Assembly: GCF_000264905.1 (NCBI RefSeq)
Contig: NW_006763131.1
Coordinates: 596,793-660,792, forward strand
DNA: 64,000 bases
Direction: 5' to 3'
DNA from: Stereum hirsutum FP-91666 SS1
Lineage: Eukaryota > Basidiomycota > Agaricomycetes > Russulales > Stereaceae
Shown piece by piece: positions 1 through 12,637 of this stretch (the first letter of the stretch is position 1; every line of letters begins with the position of its first letter). The notes beneath the pieces were generated by a model. That model saw only the letters and a program-made list of their open reading frames with translations, did not search any database and was not told the origin of the DNA. A program made the position numbers and the translations under genes.

Positions 1-96
1 GAGGACTGTACTCTTTATCAAGCGGTGCATGTCCTTTGAACGCGCAGCATCCAAGAGAATAGACATGCAAAGTAAGTGCCGCCAATAACCGCCCAA

Positions 97-2497
97 TCAT
101 TCTCCGTACGCCAGCGCCTCACTCCACTCCGGCCCCTCCAGATCCTCGAAAAATCCAATCTTACACTCTTCGTACTGAAACTTCTCCAATCCATCAAAAT
201 AATCATCATACTCCGCGCTCAAGGCCCCAGATAGATCCTGCGCTTCTCCATTGGGAAAGATGGAGGACCAAGGGGAAAGGCATGAGGATCCGGAACAGCG
301 ACGGAGAACGAGGAGCAGGGCGTCGAGACGGGGGGCAATGGTGGTGTAATCAGTGTTGTTCACGGTGGCGAAGGAGAAAGTTGACTTGGAGTTGATGGCG
401 AGGTTGGTGAGTTGGTAGGGATCTGTCTGTTCATGGTTCGTGATAGGGTCAATGAAGCAAAAGGGAAGATGCAGGTTCGATGGCAGGGGGGACCATACTT
501 TGAGATTGAACAGCTCCCGCTCGCCCGTACACCAGACCCCATAGACCCACTCATCGTCGTCGTCATTCACTCGCAACGAGCGATAGGTCTGATTCCGGAA
601 CACTCGATCTGTAAACAAAAGCGCGATTAAAAAGCGGCATCTTAATGACGTCTGGGTCTGTCCATCTCGCGAAACACGACTAACTAGCATAGATACCCTC
701 CAATATTCCAACATTCCAATACTCTGTGATGGTATGTCTAGGCTCCTCCACTGGGGAAGTCCTATTCACGTCTGTTGTAGTTTGGGTGCCATTATCGAAA
801 GCCGGAGTAACGAAAGATATTGGTCGACCATCGAGAGTGTAGTTCGCCGTGGCACCGGCCAGATCGAGAATTGTGGCCCCTAGGTCGGGCATGGAATAGA
901 CATCGGCAGCATTGGTGACGTTAGGCGCGATTCCTGGACCACGGATGAAGAGTGGAATGAGGACATCTATATGTCAAACAACATGAGCGGTCAAGCCGAG
1001 AAATTAAATCAGCGACCGAGGAATCATAACTTGAAGGTGTCGAAGAGCGTTCAACAGGGATGAGAAGACGCACCTTCCTGGAACGGGAGCGTTTTACTTG
1101 GTTGACGGCGGTGTGAGCCGAGGGCATAGCCGTTGTCCGCTACGCTGCAGTTGAAAAAATGTTAGATATGAAAATCAAGTGAAGAAGAGGACGAGTAACG
1201 AACTAGATGATGTACGTATTGTTCGCGATTCCCGCGTCCTCGACTTGTTGAACAGTGTTCTCTACCAAGTCATCCACGGTTCGCAGCGTTCGCAACCGTT
1301 GACGATACACATGATCAACCTGAAGCACAATCACTCAATACGTCAACCTTGCTCCAATGCCAACAAACAAACCGAAACACAACACGCACATAACTTAAAA
1401 CGGTCTCATTCAATGCCTCCAGCTCCTTCAACCACGAAACCCCGCCACCCGGGCCACCCACCGGAACATTATAATTCGGTACCCTGGGTACCACAGTCTC
1501 GTTGAACAGCCCGGCGTACTCTGGAGGAGGAATCGGTTCGGTGAATGAGCCGTTGAGTTGGACTTCCATGTGTGGTGCCGTGGGAGCGATGCCAAGGAAG
1601 AATGGTTGGGAAGAGGAGAGGGCTTGTTGGAACATGGCAATGGATTTTTGGACGATGAGGTCCATTTGGTAGGTTCCTTCATGATTGATGGCGGCTTCGC
1701 CTGGATACATCACGAATGTAAGTGGTAGATAGGAATATATGGAATGGACGGAATAGGGGAATGAGTAGGTAAATAGGGGAATGAGTAGGTCATGGTGATC
1801 GTACCATTAGCAGAGAAAGACGAGTTGTAGAACAGGTAAGTATTCGGATCGACTAGGAAGTCTGCATTCGTCCATCCAGCCGCTGGAAGTTGTTGTATGT
1901 TGTCAACTTGCATGCCGTTCATCTAGCGAAATCGTCCACAGTTGAGCACTTACGACGGGGATTAAAGACTGTGATAACTTGACTGTCAGACGCACCAGCT
2001 TTCCTGTATAATAAGTGCCATACCCAGCCTCCTGCAGAAATATGGGCAAATACTCGCTGTTATGCCCTTTCTCGCAGAACACTTCCCATCCTGAAATCAT
2101 GATAGCACAAGATCGCATCGTCAGCGCTACACCTCCATCCTCATCAATGAAGGAGGACCCATCACTTGCCTCCATACGGAGTAGACACATACGTCACATT
2201 ATGGTTATGTGCGTATTGACCCTTCAACAGCGACACTCTCGAAGGGCAACACAGCGACACAGGTGCGTAGAAATGCGTGAATGTTGAGCCTTGTTCTGCA
2301 ATCGAGGCATGCAGCTTCGGCATGTAGTCGAGCGTCCCGGTGCGGACATCTTGATCGTCTGTGATGATGAGGATGATATTGGGTTTCGAGGGATCGAGAG
2401 AGGCCGCATAAGCATGTAGCGAAAATAGTACCAAGCAGATGAGGAAGCGGCTCCAGAGAGAACGCCAGGAGGGTCGTAATACGAGGCTCCTTGGCAT
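97..2497 (-). CDS. Secreted sulfatase (arylsulfatase family), copy A
   Basis: Predicted type I sulfatase that hydrolyses sulfate esters outside the cell or in the secretory pathway. The N-terminus is a signal peptide (hydrophobic core LICLVLFSLHAYAA), followed by the metal-binding ITDDQD motif and the sulfatase signature CCPSR, whose first Cys is the expected formylglycine site. About nine exons were placed by comparison with the paralogue at 18352-20587; exons 1-4 map to 2170-2497, 1996-2090, 1805-1922 and 1390-1700. Later exons carry a FIRGPGI segment and end in ALAYGE. The first intron appears to use a GC donor (GGAG|GCAAGT) where the paralogue has GT. The true substrate is unknown. The start is the first Met before the signal peptide; a TATAAG box lies about 60 nt upstream. 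Family assignment is firm, exact internal splice sites less so. Confidence 0.88.
1751..1790. repeat. 20-bp tandem duplication inside a sulfatase A intron
   Basis: Two adjacent 20-nt units (1751-1770 and 1771-1790) differ at one position. They lie in the intron between exons 3 and 4 of the sulfatase gene and have no coding role. Confidence 0.8.
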
Positions 2498-3505
2498 TTC
2501 CAGACGATGAAGGGGGAAGGAGAGGGGGCATCAACTCACAAACCGCTAGGGAGTACTTATAGCACATCTTGTCCCCTGCCCATCATCGTTAGTAGGAGGC
2601 GTCAGCGGACCCGACTAGAGTGAATTGAAAGTTTGCGCCTTTGAGGACGTGCCATGCATCATATGGGAGCTCACGGGCGCTTGAGTTCGTAGTAAAAATA
2701 CTTTCGAAGCTAGGCGGAGTCGCGACAACTGGTGACGGATGCTATCGGATGCCTACCCATTCCGCTGGGGGACAATGGGTCTTGTAATCAAGTATAGATC
2801 GTGTGCCACGTCGATGATGTTGAGCGAGCCCGGGGAAGTAGTGCACTAAGACCCTCAAGCTCGTTTCACGGTCGCCCCCAGGATCGCCTAGTCGGGGACA
2901 AAAAAAAAGAGTCAGTGTAACGAAGTCAACGGAACGAATGGGTAATCAGAACAGACATACCTCTCAGGACATGGTTCTCGAGATCTAGGTACTAGCTATG
3001 CATGGAGTGGATGAATCCATTCTCGAAGCCAGGAGAGGAGGTCAGAACGGACTTACAGCTCCCATGTGTTGGCTATGCTCAAAGGCGTCGGAAGACGATA
3101 ACGAAACTCGAACTATGCACATATATAAACTAAATACATAATGTCAAGGGAAGACAGCAATCATCATATGCGAAGTAAAGCGAGAAAGCAGAATAATGAC
3201 ATGTAACGTTATGGTCCTCAATTGCAATTGCAAGAAGTTTTGAGGTTGAGTGTGGATGAGTTACCATCTGCTTAACTTAAAAAACGTGATCCTTCATGAG
3301 CCCGTACCTTCCTGGCATTCAACTTCTCGTCTCAGCTGCCAATTCCAGTGTCCCTCCGACGCCACATGGACCCATACCAGAGTAAACGTCGCTCATTCTC
3401 CCACCGCAACGTGTACTGTCTTCGAGTCTTAAGTCGTTGAACGGCCACTCCGTACCCAGCCACCAGCTGCCACCAGCTCTGTGACACCTCTAAACTCACC
3501 CCTCC
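2498..3505. other. Intergenic, no gene recognised
   Basis: About 1 kb between the sulfatase A start and the CNNM-like gene stop. It holds the sulfatase promoter (a TATAAG-like box near 2556 on the minus strand) and an A-rich run near 2900. Open frames here are short and match nothing I recognise. Confidence 0.6.
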
Positions 3506-6326
3506 TCAGCTCATCGGACTCTCACTGATGGTGGCTCCATACGTTCCATGTCCATTCCCGTTCGCCACCTCATTTTCAGGTATCGGAGACCCAACCCCAG
3601 CACCTCCTGCTCCTAGAAGGGGGGTGCGGTCTCCTGGAACACTAGTATCGCGACGTTCGCGTTCGACGATCCTTTGTGTAACGCGTCAGTATATGATGAG
3701 GAACAGTCGAGAAGAAATTCCTGCATGAACCGAGGACAGGGCCAGAGAGAACAGGACGAGGAAAAGAGACAGAATGAATTCAGGAATGAACTGATCACTC
3801 ACCCTCTCATGACAGCCGCCGTCGTCATCCTTTTCGCCCTCTTCTTGCTCTGATTATCCTCGTACCGATCCGTCTCATCCACGATCTCCTCCGAGATGAT
3901 TTCTTCGATGATGTCCTCGAGGGTTATCACGCCGAGCGCGCCACCGGCTTGACCGGGCGTAGCGCTGATGAGGAGGAGGTGGGCACGGCCGGTTTGGCTA
4001 GGTGAGTCGAATAAGTTGGGATTATTTGTGGGATTGTGAAGCGCCACAGACGAAATCGCGATGGCAAGGAGGAAAGAGAGAAAGAGAGAATGTCAGCGCG
4101 ATTTGATACGAGGACGTCAAAATTTGAAGGATAGGGGGGTGAGTGAAAGGACGCACAAGTAATCCAAGGCCTGGAAACAATTGATGGAAGGTTGGGCCTC
4201 TGGCAAAATCGAGAGCTTGAACGACCCGACGGCTTGACTTTTCGCGGGGTCGTAGGACAGGAGCTGTTGATAGGGAAAATGCAGACCACACGGGCGGGTG
4301 ATCGAGTCCAAAGACATCGCGGGAGCCGTTCATCGAGGGGAAAAGACGCATTGGTTGAAGGAATGGGTGAAAAACACCTTTGAGTTGAAGACAAGCTGAA
4401 ATGAAAGGAGAGCGAAATACATACCTTCTTAATCAAAAGCAATCCCACGAATGCAAGGGGTTTACCGGGCTCGTGCACCGGGAAACGAGAGTATCCCGAC
4501 GTGAGGCTATCGTAACGTCGACGTTAGCCGTCAGGATGTGTGATACTCCGCAAGAAACATGCAAGAAATACTCACAGACTCTCAACAGTCTTCGAGTCCA
4601 AAATCGTATCCGCACTAAGCGTCACAACATCCTTCATCCACCCAGCCCAACCCGATTAGCCGGAGGGAAAACAAACACACAGACCACAAAACGTACCTTC
4701 ATCGGCGTCATAATTTCTTCTACGTTCTTCGTGTTCAATTCTAACACTCCGTTCAAAATAGAGATCTCGTCGTCCCTCAGCGGCTCCTCGCCTGTCCTGT
4801 GAAACTGCAGGAACGACTTGAGCTCCGCTTTTTTGTACGTGTGTTCTTCGGAGGCGCCGAGGATGTAATCGAGCAGTTTAGCGGTAGGCCATGCGATGGG
4901 GGCTAATTTTCGTTTTGTTTTCGAAGCGTAGAGGAGAGGAGGGATCAGTGTTAAGGTGGGGAGATAGGATGAGAACGAAAAGAGAGAAGAAAGGATGACT
5001 GACAGAATATGTACATCATGGCGAGTACGAAAGGCGCGCACTTCGCGCCGATTGAGAGACCGTAACGGACACTGACAGCTTGAGGAATGACCCTGTGTCG
5101 CGAAATAATTTTCACAAATAAGTATCCTACCATTCACGGCTCAAGAGACCTAGAAAATAGAACGCACTCTCTGTTGATATGACATAACAGAGTGGCAATA
5201 TATCATGTGTTAGCGATTTGTTGTGCCATAAACAGAATGGGAAAGAAGCGTACCCAAAGATGACTGCCGATTGGGAAAGGACAGAGAAAGAATTCATTCA
5301 AAGCATCAGTATAACCCAAAGGTATGAAGACGAACAGACGGGGATACGGACCGATGAGCGTGGTCGAGATGACCACAGCGGCTACACCACCACCTAACTG
5401 CATTAGTTTCGTCAGTGGGTGTCTCATGACGCGACATTAAAGTCATAAAGGGACGTACAGCGCTATCCAAGAAGATTGGCAAGCTTTCATTGACAATCTA
5501 GACGCGGCACCACACATAGACAAGAAAATACTGAGAGCAAGTTGAGCCGGCCTTGGAGAACGGGGCTTACGACATTGCCAAGCAAGAGAACCTGTGCCGA
5601 GTAACAATGGGGTCAGTATCGGTTGATCTGGGTGACTTCAAGAGCAGGATTGTGTTGTACGGAGGATTCGTTGTAGATCCAAACACCACACTAGGAGCAT
5701 GCGTTCCCGTTGAAGGTAAAGCAAGCATTACTGACACCATACGACGGCAGAGTATCCCTGCAGATGAGTCAACATCAAATCCAAGCTTTCATTTGAAGCC
5801 ATATTCTGCTTCCAAGAGTGCAAGACAACTCTAGACAAAAGCCAAGAACACAAAGGCGGAACGGGACTCACCACCAAGACCCAATGTCTTCCTCTCGTCA
5901 AGAGCCGCAGCACTAATCACTCTCACCTCAGTATTGTTCCAGATATCGCAAACAGCTCACAGTTCAGTAAACACGCACCCTTTTGCGCGTTTCGCTTTTC
6001 TACAAGATCCTCCGACGAAGTAGAAAGTACACGTAGATGGAGTTCGTCAAGGCCCATAAGACCAAGAGTCAACCTTCGAACGTCATCGTGCATCAGTACC
6101 ATGCTACAAATCAGTCCTAAATAAAGACTCACCCCGCAAATACACCACCAATCAGGACCAGCGCAACACTGATGATCAACTTCCACCAAAACTCTGGCGA
6201 CCCCGGAGCTTCTCCGTGCTCATCTTTCTCCGTTCCAGCTCCTACAGCTGCAGTCAAGTAAGGAACTGCACGGCCCAGTGATACATGCAGTAGAAGTGGA
6301 AGAGACCTAAGAGGGGAGCGACGCAT
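3506..6326 (-). CDS. CNNM/Mam3-type DUF21 + CBS membrane protein
   Basis: Member of the CNNM/CorC/Mam3 family, linked in yeast to vacuolar metal handling and in animals to Mg2+ transport. Reading order: N-terminal hydrophobic leader, DUF21 transmembrane domain ([77 protein letters not shown]), then a CBS pair ([37 protein letters not shown]) and a tail ending SESPMS. The gene has very many exons, including 21, 39, 46, 10 and probably 3-nt exons (5571-5591, 5459-5497, 5352-5397, 5254-5263, 5168-5170) inside the DUF21 core. The start at 6326 was chosen because it gives a signal-like leader before the first membrane span. It shares a 280-bp divergent promoter region with TRM2. Family call is strong; the transported ion is not visible. 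Confidence 0.87.
5168..5170 (-). other. Candidate 3-nt microexon of the CNNM-like gene
   Basis: The trinucleotide AGA is bracketed by a CAACAG acceptor and a GTGCGT donor on the minus strand. Inserting it between the 10-nt exon ending TTTGG (5254-5263) and the exon starting GGTCATTCC (from 5092) restores the family motif FGEVIPQ. Skipping it keeps the frame but loses the conserved Glu. Confidence 0.55.
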
Positions 6327-6606
6327 GCAGAATAAACAGAAAGCTGAGATGAGGGAAAGGACGAAGGGGCGTAACGACGGTGCTAGCCAAGCGAGGGCGC
6401 TTTTGAGTGCGTGTGACGTCAGGACGCGTTCGTCACGCTTGATCACAGTGACTGTTCGCGTCACGGACATGTCGCCAGGCCCTGGGCTCCCCACGTGGAG
6501 GTAAAACTCCGAAGTGCTTATTTGTCGCCACATTTTTTGAACCATTTGTGCGCCACTCCTCTGCTGTCGTCGTCGCTGTCATCTCCTGCCTCGGACGCAT
6601 CTGCGC

Positions 6607-9502
6607 ATGCTTCAGAGCTGTTCTAGACGTTCTCTACTTGGGTGTAAATATTCCACACTACGTCTTTCTCCAACAATCACGTCTAGACCGATATACTATC
6701 GCCCAGCTTACCCAGACCTAACCACCGACCTCAGACGCAGACTCGGCCTCAAACAGATAAAGTCTACAAATAAAATGACAGACACACAAGAACAACCATC
6801 CTCATTGTCGGACCCATCTACGCTGGGATCAACTTCAAAATCAAAATCTACAACCAGACCAGCTTCTGAGGTAGAGGACTTGTCTACTCGACCTGGCGCG
6901 GAGAAAAAACCACGACTTGGATCTCCACTAAAATCTGTGGCATCTGCACCTATCCCAGCTCCAGCAGCCGATCTTGAAAGATTAGAGAATGGCAATCCAG
7001 AACTCGTCGTAGCTGCCAACGAGCTCGCCACCATCAAACCCGCACGAACTCAAAAGCAATCCAACAAAGCCGCCAAAAAATCCCGCAAACAAAAAGGCAA
7101 AGAACCCGAGCCAGGAACGTCGGAGGATGTCGTGCTGAGGGAGGTCAGGGCGTTGTTGGGCAAGGAAGCGGTGGAGAAGGCACAGGAAGAGGGATGGGAG
7201 TTCAAGAGTCCGTTTGAGTTCCGGGAGGAGGTAGAGGTCGTGGTTAGTGCGATGAGTTCGACTGGTGAGCATTTGTTCGAAGCCGTGTTTTCCATACAGT
7301 GCTATGCCTCTCCTGCAGTTGGTCACAATATCTACTTCAACGATAGCCTGTTCCAACGGTGACCATACGGCCCCAAGCGCTATTGCTCTATCCAGGCTCT
7401 CGAATCATGTGTATTATGCACTACTCTCTATGATTGTGCCTTGGAATCGTTACCTGCTTCATTGTTCATCTGTCAATCTGTCACATACGAAGCATAGGCC
7501 CGGACTGTGTAATGTGGCACCAATGTGCCGCATAGGGGGATGCGAACGGACGTTCTGTTCGTCCTCGCATGATTTAGATGCGTGATGCGCACCTGTTTGA
7601 TATTCTTTCACTTCATCGACATATAACCATCAAAGCTTCCCACTAATCTCCTCCCTTTCTCCCTTCTCCTCAACATAGGCGAAGCCCTCGCCCTCGTCCA
7701 CCCCTCTTCATCATCTCCCTCGAAGCCCCAGGCCAATCCTCACCCTTGGGTCCTCATAGTTCCCTTCTGCCTTCCTGGAGAAACCATTCGTGCCCGGGTG
7801 TACCGTTCGGCTCGGCTACACTCCTTTGCAGACTTGATTAGCGTTGTGAAGCCGAATGATGAATTGAGAGATATGGAGAGAGTGCGGTGTCGGTATTTTG
7901 GCAGCTGTGCAGGGTGTCAATATCAGGTACGGTTTTGTTTTTCGTACTTCGGCAGAGACTGTACACTGCGGGAGAACATATCATCACTCACGGGGGATAT
8001 ATTTATATACACGACGTAGATGTTATCGTACGAGAAGCAGCTGGAGCTAAAGCAAGACGTCGTCGTCAAAGCCTACCAGCACTACTCCGGTTCGTTTCCC
8101 CACTTCCTACAGTCTTATAATTCCCTATTTCCTCCAATCCTTCCCCGATCACACTTCCCTCCGCATTCCCACCCCCTATCACTGTCTTCCGAAGTTAATT
8201 ACCTTACCTACTCCAGACCTTCCCCCAACCTCAATCCCCACGATTGAATCCACGATCGGGTCACCCCTTCAATATGGCTACCGCACGAAGATAACGCCGC
8301 ACTTCGACGCGCCGCCGAAGAAACTTCAGAAGAATGTGGAAGGTAGACCAGAAGGGAGGCCGGATTGGTTGAATATCGGGTTTAATAAGATTGGGAAGAG
8401 GACGGTGCTGGATATCGAGGTGAGTTGCCTTCTTTCTTCTATAATTTACAGTTTGGGCGTGGCTTGTGGGCAAGACGATGGAAAGAGCGACATGGCTGAT
8501 ACTGATGCTGATTCGGTATGCGATGTGGTAGGAATGTCCGATTGCGACACCGGTTATTAACGAGGAGTATACGAAGATGCGGAAGACGATTGAGCAGTGG
8601 GTCTTTTATAGTCATCGCCTTCTCTTCGGTAGATAGAACGCTGATTTACTCTGTACAGAAAAATATACACCTACAAGAAAGGCGTTTCCCTCCTCCTTCG
8701 TGACTCTCTCGAGATTCCACCTCCTAAAGAGCCAGAAGTCCAACAACCTACAGAATCAGAGCCAACTCCCCAAGAACCCACAGAAACCTCCACAATATCT
8801 TCTCTCACCTCCGCCCTAGAAAAACATGTCTGCATCACTGACCACAAAGCGACAGTCCGCGAACGCGTCGGCGATACAGTGTTCGACTACACCGCAGGCT
8901 CGTTCTTCCAGAACAATAACTCTGTCCTAGTCCCTCTCACTTCCTACGTTCGGGACGCCATTTTCCCACCCTCCTCCTCCGATCCGGATCTCCTTGCCGC
9001 CGCGAACAGCAAAAAACCGACGAACTTAGTAGACGCCTACTGCGGCGCCGGCCTCTTCGCGCTCACCCTCGCCCCCTACTTCACTCACGTTTCCGGCATC
9101 GAACTCTCGACCGCCTCCATCGCCTCCGCCACCTCCAACGCCGCTATGAACTCGCTCTCGCATGTTGCCACGTTCCTCTCTGGAGACGCAGCAGATATAT
9201 TTGCGAAGGTCCAAGGGTTTGAGAGGGACGAGACGGTGGTGATCATAGATCCACCACGGAAAGGGTGCGATGAGAGGTTTTTGAAGCAGTTGATCGGCTT
9301 TGGGGCGAGCAAGGTGGTTTATGTGAGTTGCAATGTGCATACGCAGGCGAGGGATGTGGGGTGGGTTGTGAGAACGACGGCGGAAGAACAGGAGAGAGGG
9401 GAGAGGAAGGGGCGGTATGTGTTGGAGAGTTTGAGAGGGTTCGATTTGTTTCCCCAGACGGCGCATGTGGAGAGTGTGGCGGTTTTGAAGCTGGAGGAGT
9501 GA
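6607..9502 (+). CDS. TRM2: tRNA (uracil-5-)-methyltransferase, TRM2 type
   Basis: SAM-dependent enzyme that makes m5U54 in the tRNA T-loop. After a low-complexity Lys-rich N-terminus (with a possible mitochondrial presequence if the first Met at 6607 is used; a second Met lies at 6775), a TRAM-like segment (GETIRARVYRSARLHSF) leads into the catalytic domain: DAYCGAGLFAL (SAM motif I), DPPRKGCD, VYVSCNVHTQARD with the nucleophilic Cys, and HVESVAVL with the general-base Glu. A CRYFGSCAGC motif and a later ECPIATP give a C-x5-C-x2-C ... C pattern like the Fe-S site of bacterial RumA. The first intron (7265-7678, about 414 nt) is much longer than the others here. Four further short introns follow. 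Assignment is secure. Confidence 0.93.
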
Positions 9503-10160
9503 TTCGCGTCATTTACAATAATTTATTGTGTCAGTATATGCGGTCAGATGTTCGTTCTCGAACTGGAGCACACAACTCTGCCACAACATCGGATTCCGCG
9601 TCGCCACACCTTCTACCACTCTTTCTGAGTCAGAGTCAGAGTTAGAGTCAGAGCGACATCTCCACGCAACGCATTCTCTGTACCACCCAACCATGGTCCG
9701 TGCGCACCTCGCACTACAGCTATAACAACCTGCTCTGGTCTCTCCGATGTTCCCCATCTCTTGTGCTCGGGCACGCACATGCGGCAGTGAAGTCTCGACT
9801 GAGCCCATGTCTTTTGCTGATTGCAAATTACACATCCGAACCCGTCTATTAGCTTTGGCTTTTAGCAATTTTTCGACAACACCCATACCGTGTGCTTTCT
9901 TTCTTTGAAACTTCCAGTGTACCTTTCGAAGAGGTACTTATCGCCTATTTTGATCGCGGTGATGGCGAGTGTGCCGGAAAGTATTGTCTGTTTGTTTGTC
10001 TCTATTTTATAGTATGTGCTTCCAATCTCGAACCTCAGTAGTTGTACGATGATCGGCACGTCTTTGGGACAAACGAAGATCAACCGTGATGAGGATGTGG
10101 GCACATAGGTTGTCGAAATTCGTCTCGAAGTCGTGAAAACAAGAATTAACAAGAACGCTA
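9503..10160. other. Intergenic between two convergent genes
   Basis: About 650 nt downstream of TRM2 and of the carboxypeptidase. It should hold both polyadenylation regions. A short TCAGAGT-type repeat lies near 9626-9650. No gene is seen. Confidence 0.6.
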
Positions 10161-12426
10161 CTAAAGCTCCTCCCCAGCCATCCACTTGTTGACGAGGTGA
10201 AGTGCCTCCTTGGGCTTATCCAAAGGAACCTATTGATTTAACATCGTCATCATACATAGTCTCGGTATCAGTTATGCGTCACGGAAATCTTCTGAACGTA
10301 TAATGAACCACACACCATATGTCCTGCTCCTTCAATCGTCGCAAACGTTAACCCCCCGCTACTTCTCACCTTCCCGGCCACGGCCTCGCCTCCTGGAATA
10401 TTCCATTCCCCCAACCCCTCTTTGCGCCATTCATCAGCTCCGCTCCATTCCAACGCTCTGACCCATCTCTCGTTCCCGACCCAATTACAGATCCAGTCGT
10501 AGCTACCTACGTATATGAGGGCACGGATACCGTGCTCGAGGAGGGCTGCGACGTAGTCTTTGGAGGGGTGTAGTTCGTCGTTTGAGAGTGCGAAGAGGGT
10601 GCCTACGCGGTTGGAGCAGGAGGACCAGTTACCGGACGAGGGCGAGACACCAAGGGTGGAGCGGACGGAGGGTTGCGAGAGGTACTGCGCGATTGTGCTA
10701 TGTTGTTTTGCCACATAGATAATCATATTAGCTTGATAGGTCTCAATCGGTTACGGATGTACCATCGAGAGATGCAGAGAGGGGAGGTAAGAGGTTAGCA
10801 AACGTACACAGTGATAGGATAACACAGAGTTTCCTCTATCGGACCCTCGCACGGCTGGCTGATATCATAGTAGTTCAGTCCCGTGCTATCGAATGGGTCC
10901 ATAAGCTCTGTTGTGCAAAAGCTCATGGCCGCCTCGCAGTTCATCTCGTCGAACTGGGTGATGCAAGAGGATTGAAGCCACGTTTCACAACGGGGTATCT
11001 ATGCAGTGAAAGAGGTTTGTGATTAGGTGTTATAAGGTGCGGGGAAGGGGAAGGGGACGGAGGGTGTGATGGGAAGAGACGATCCGTACGGCTTTTTTCA
11101 TACGGACACAGGTGCTGTGTACACAACGTTGTAATAACCCTTATTAGTATAATCCTCGTACAATTCAGAAAGAGGAAAGGAAACACACCCGATAGGAAGG
11201 ACAGGGTCGACAGAGGCAGGTGTGCAGGTCATGTCATAGTACGATGGGGTCATGGTGTATGGGTCCGTCAGTCCGTTTCCTACGAACAAAAAGAGACGTC
11301 ATATCACCGAGGTATGAGAGCATATAAGAAGGGCGTACCAATTATGACTGAAGTCAAATTGATGGGAGTCATTTCAGCAGCTATGAGGTCTGCGTTCTGG
11401 TCATAGACTGCCGATGCGAAGACCGGGATGTAACGGCCCTAACGAGGTGGACCGGGTCTAAGTTTGAGTATTCCGTATGTAACACTCAGCCTAAATCTAG
11501 ACGTACAGCATATGATTCGCCAGCCATGTGGAAAGCGCGTCCTTTGAAAGACGGAAAGTTCTCGAAGAAAAGCGAGACGAATGCGGCGATGTCCACCGCT
11601 GCCTCCTCCGTCGTACTCTACAGCACTTTAATTGAATATGTGCAGATAATGGGGAAGAGCAGTGGAGAAGATCGATACACACGACAGACTCTCCGTAGTC
11701 GGCGTATGAAAAGCCAACGCCGATGGGTTGGTCGACGAAGAAGACGTTTGCGTTCGAAGTCCAGGATTCCTCAAAGTACTCTGTAGACGTAGAGTTCACG
11801 ACTCTACACGGTCCTGCAGTATCATAGTCAGAGACGGTACTGTCGCGTGAGAATCGAACCCACCGAGCTCCATATACAGTCCCATGGAGCTTGAGCAACC
11901 AGGACCTGTCATTAGAATGAGTGAGCTTCGAAGCTTTGAAGTCGCGAGAGACATTAGAATCTTGAGAGGGTGCGTACCTCCATTCGTCCAGAATATGACG
12001 TCGTCCTTCGCAGGATCGTTTCTACTCTCAAAAAAGTAGAAGAAGATATGTCTCGCCTCGATGTCGATGTAACCTGTGTACGAACTTCACGAAAGTCCAA
12101 TCGAGCCACCACAGGCCCTATGTTTAGCAGAATTCAACCTCACCATCTTTCAAAGTAGAAACAGCTCACGAGACCGTATCATCACAGAAACCATCTGTCT
12201 TCTTGATTCTGGCACTATGTTTCGGGAAAGCAGGGTGGGTCAACGTCGTGAACTCATCTGTGCTCAGCGCACTCAGAGAATCTACAGGCGAGAAGAGACC
12301 ACTGTCGTAAGAGCCGTACGGCCCATATTCAGACGCGAGCTGAGACTTGAAAACGGCTGAGCGTGCTGCTACAGCACTGCTTAGGCTCAAAGAAAGTAGC
12401 AGAGAGGGTGAGAAGGGGATGAACAT
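10161..12426 (-). CDS. Serine carboxypeptidase (peptidase S10, CPY-like)
   Basis: Secreted or vacuolar exopeptidase that removes C-terminal residues. It begins with a signal peptide ([20 protein letters not shown]). The catalytic triad is visible in order: Ser in MAGESYA (near 11520), Asp in [12 protein letters not shown] (near 10490), and His in [13 protein letters not shown] at the last splice junction. [17 protein letters not shown] supplies the conserved oxyanion/substrate region. The tail [16 protein letters not shown] ends at 10161. About eight to nine exons. It shares a 211-bp divergent promoter with RMT2, an accident of compact spacing rather than a functional pairing. Which S10 subgroup it belongs to cannot be decided by eye. 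Confidence 0.9.
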
Positions 12427-12637
12427 GGTCGTGGCCTGCGCGCACGAGTGTTCTTACGATAAGAGCGCGAATTTATGAGTGGCGTTCCGTCCCCTGAAGC
12501 ACATGGCACCAACCCACGCCACCCGTTATTCGAACTCCGATGAAGGCAACTTGTTTGTCTTCCAAGTTCATCCTTCTTTCCCATCTTTCTCCACCTCAAA
12601 ACTCGCCAGGGAATGATTTTTCGCACCGTATCACACC
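12427..12637. promoter_or_regulatory. Divergent promoter region, carboxypeptidase / RMT2
   Basis: 211 bp separate the two start codons, so both promoters must lie here. I see no convincing TATA box on either strand. Confidence 0.6.
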
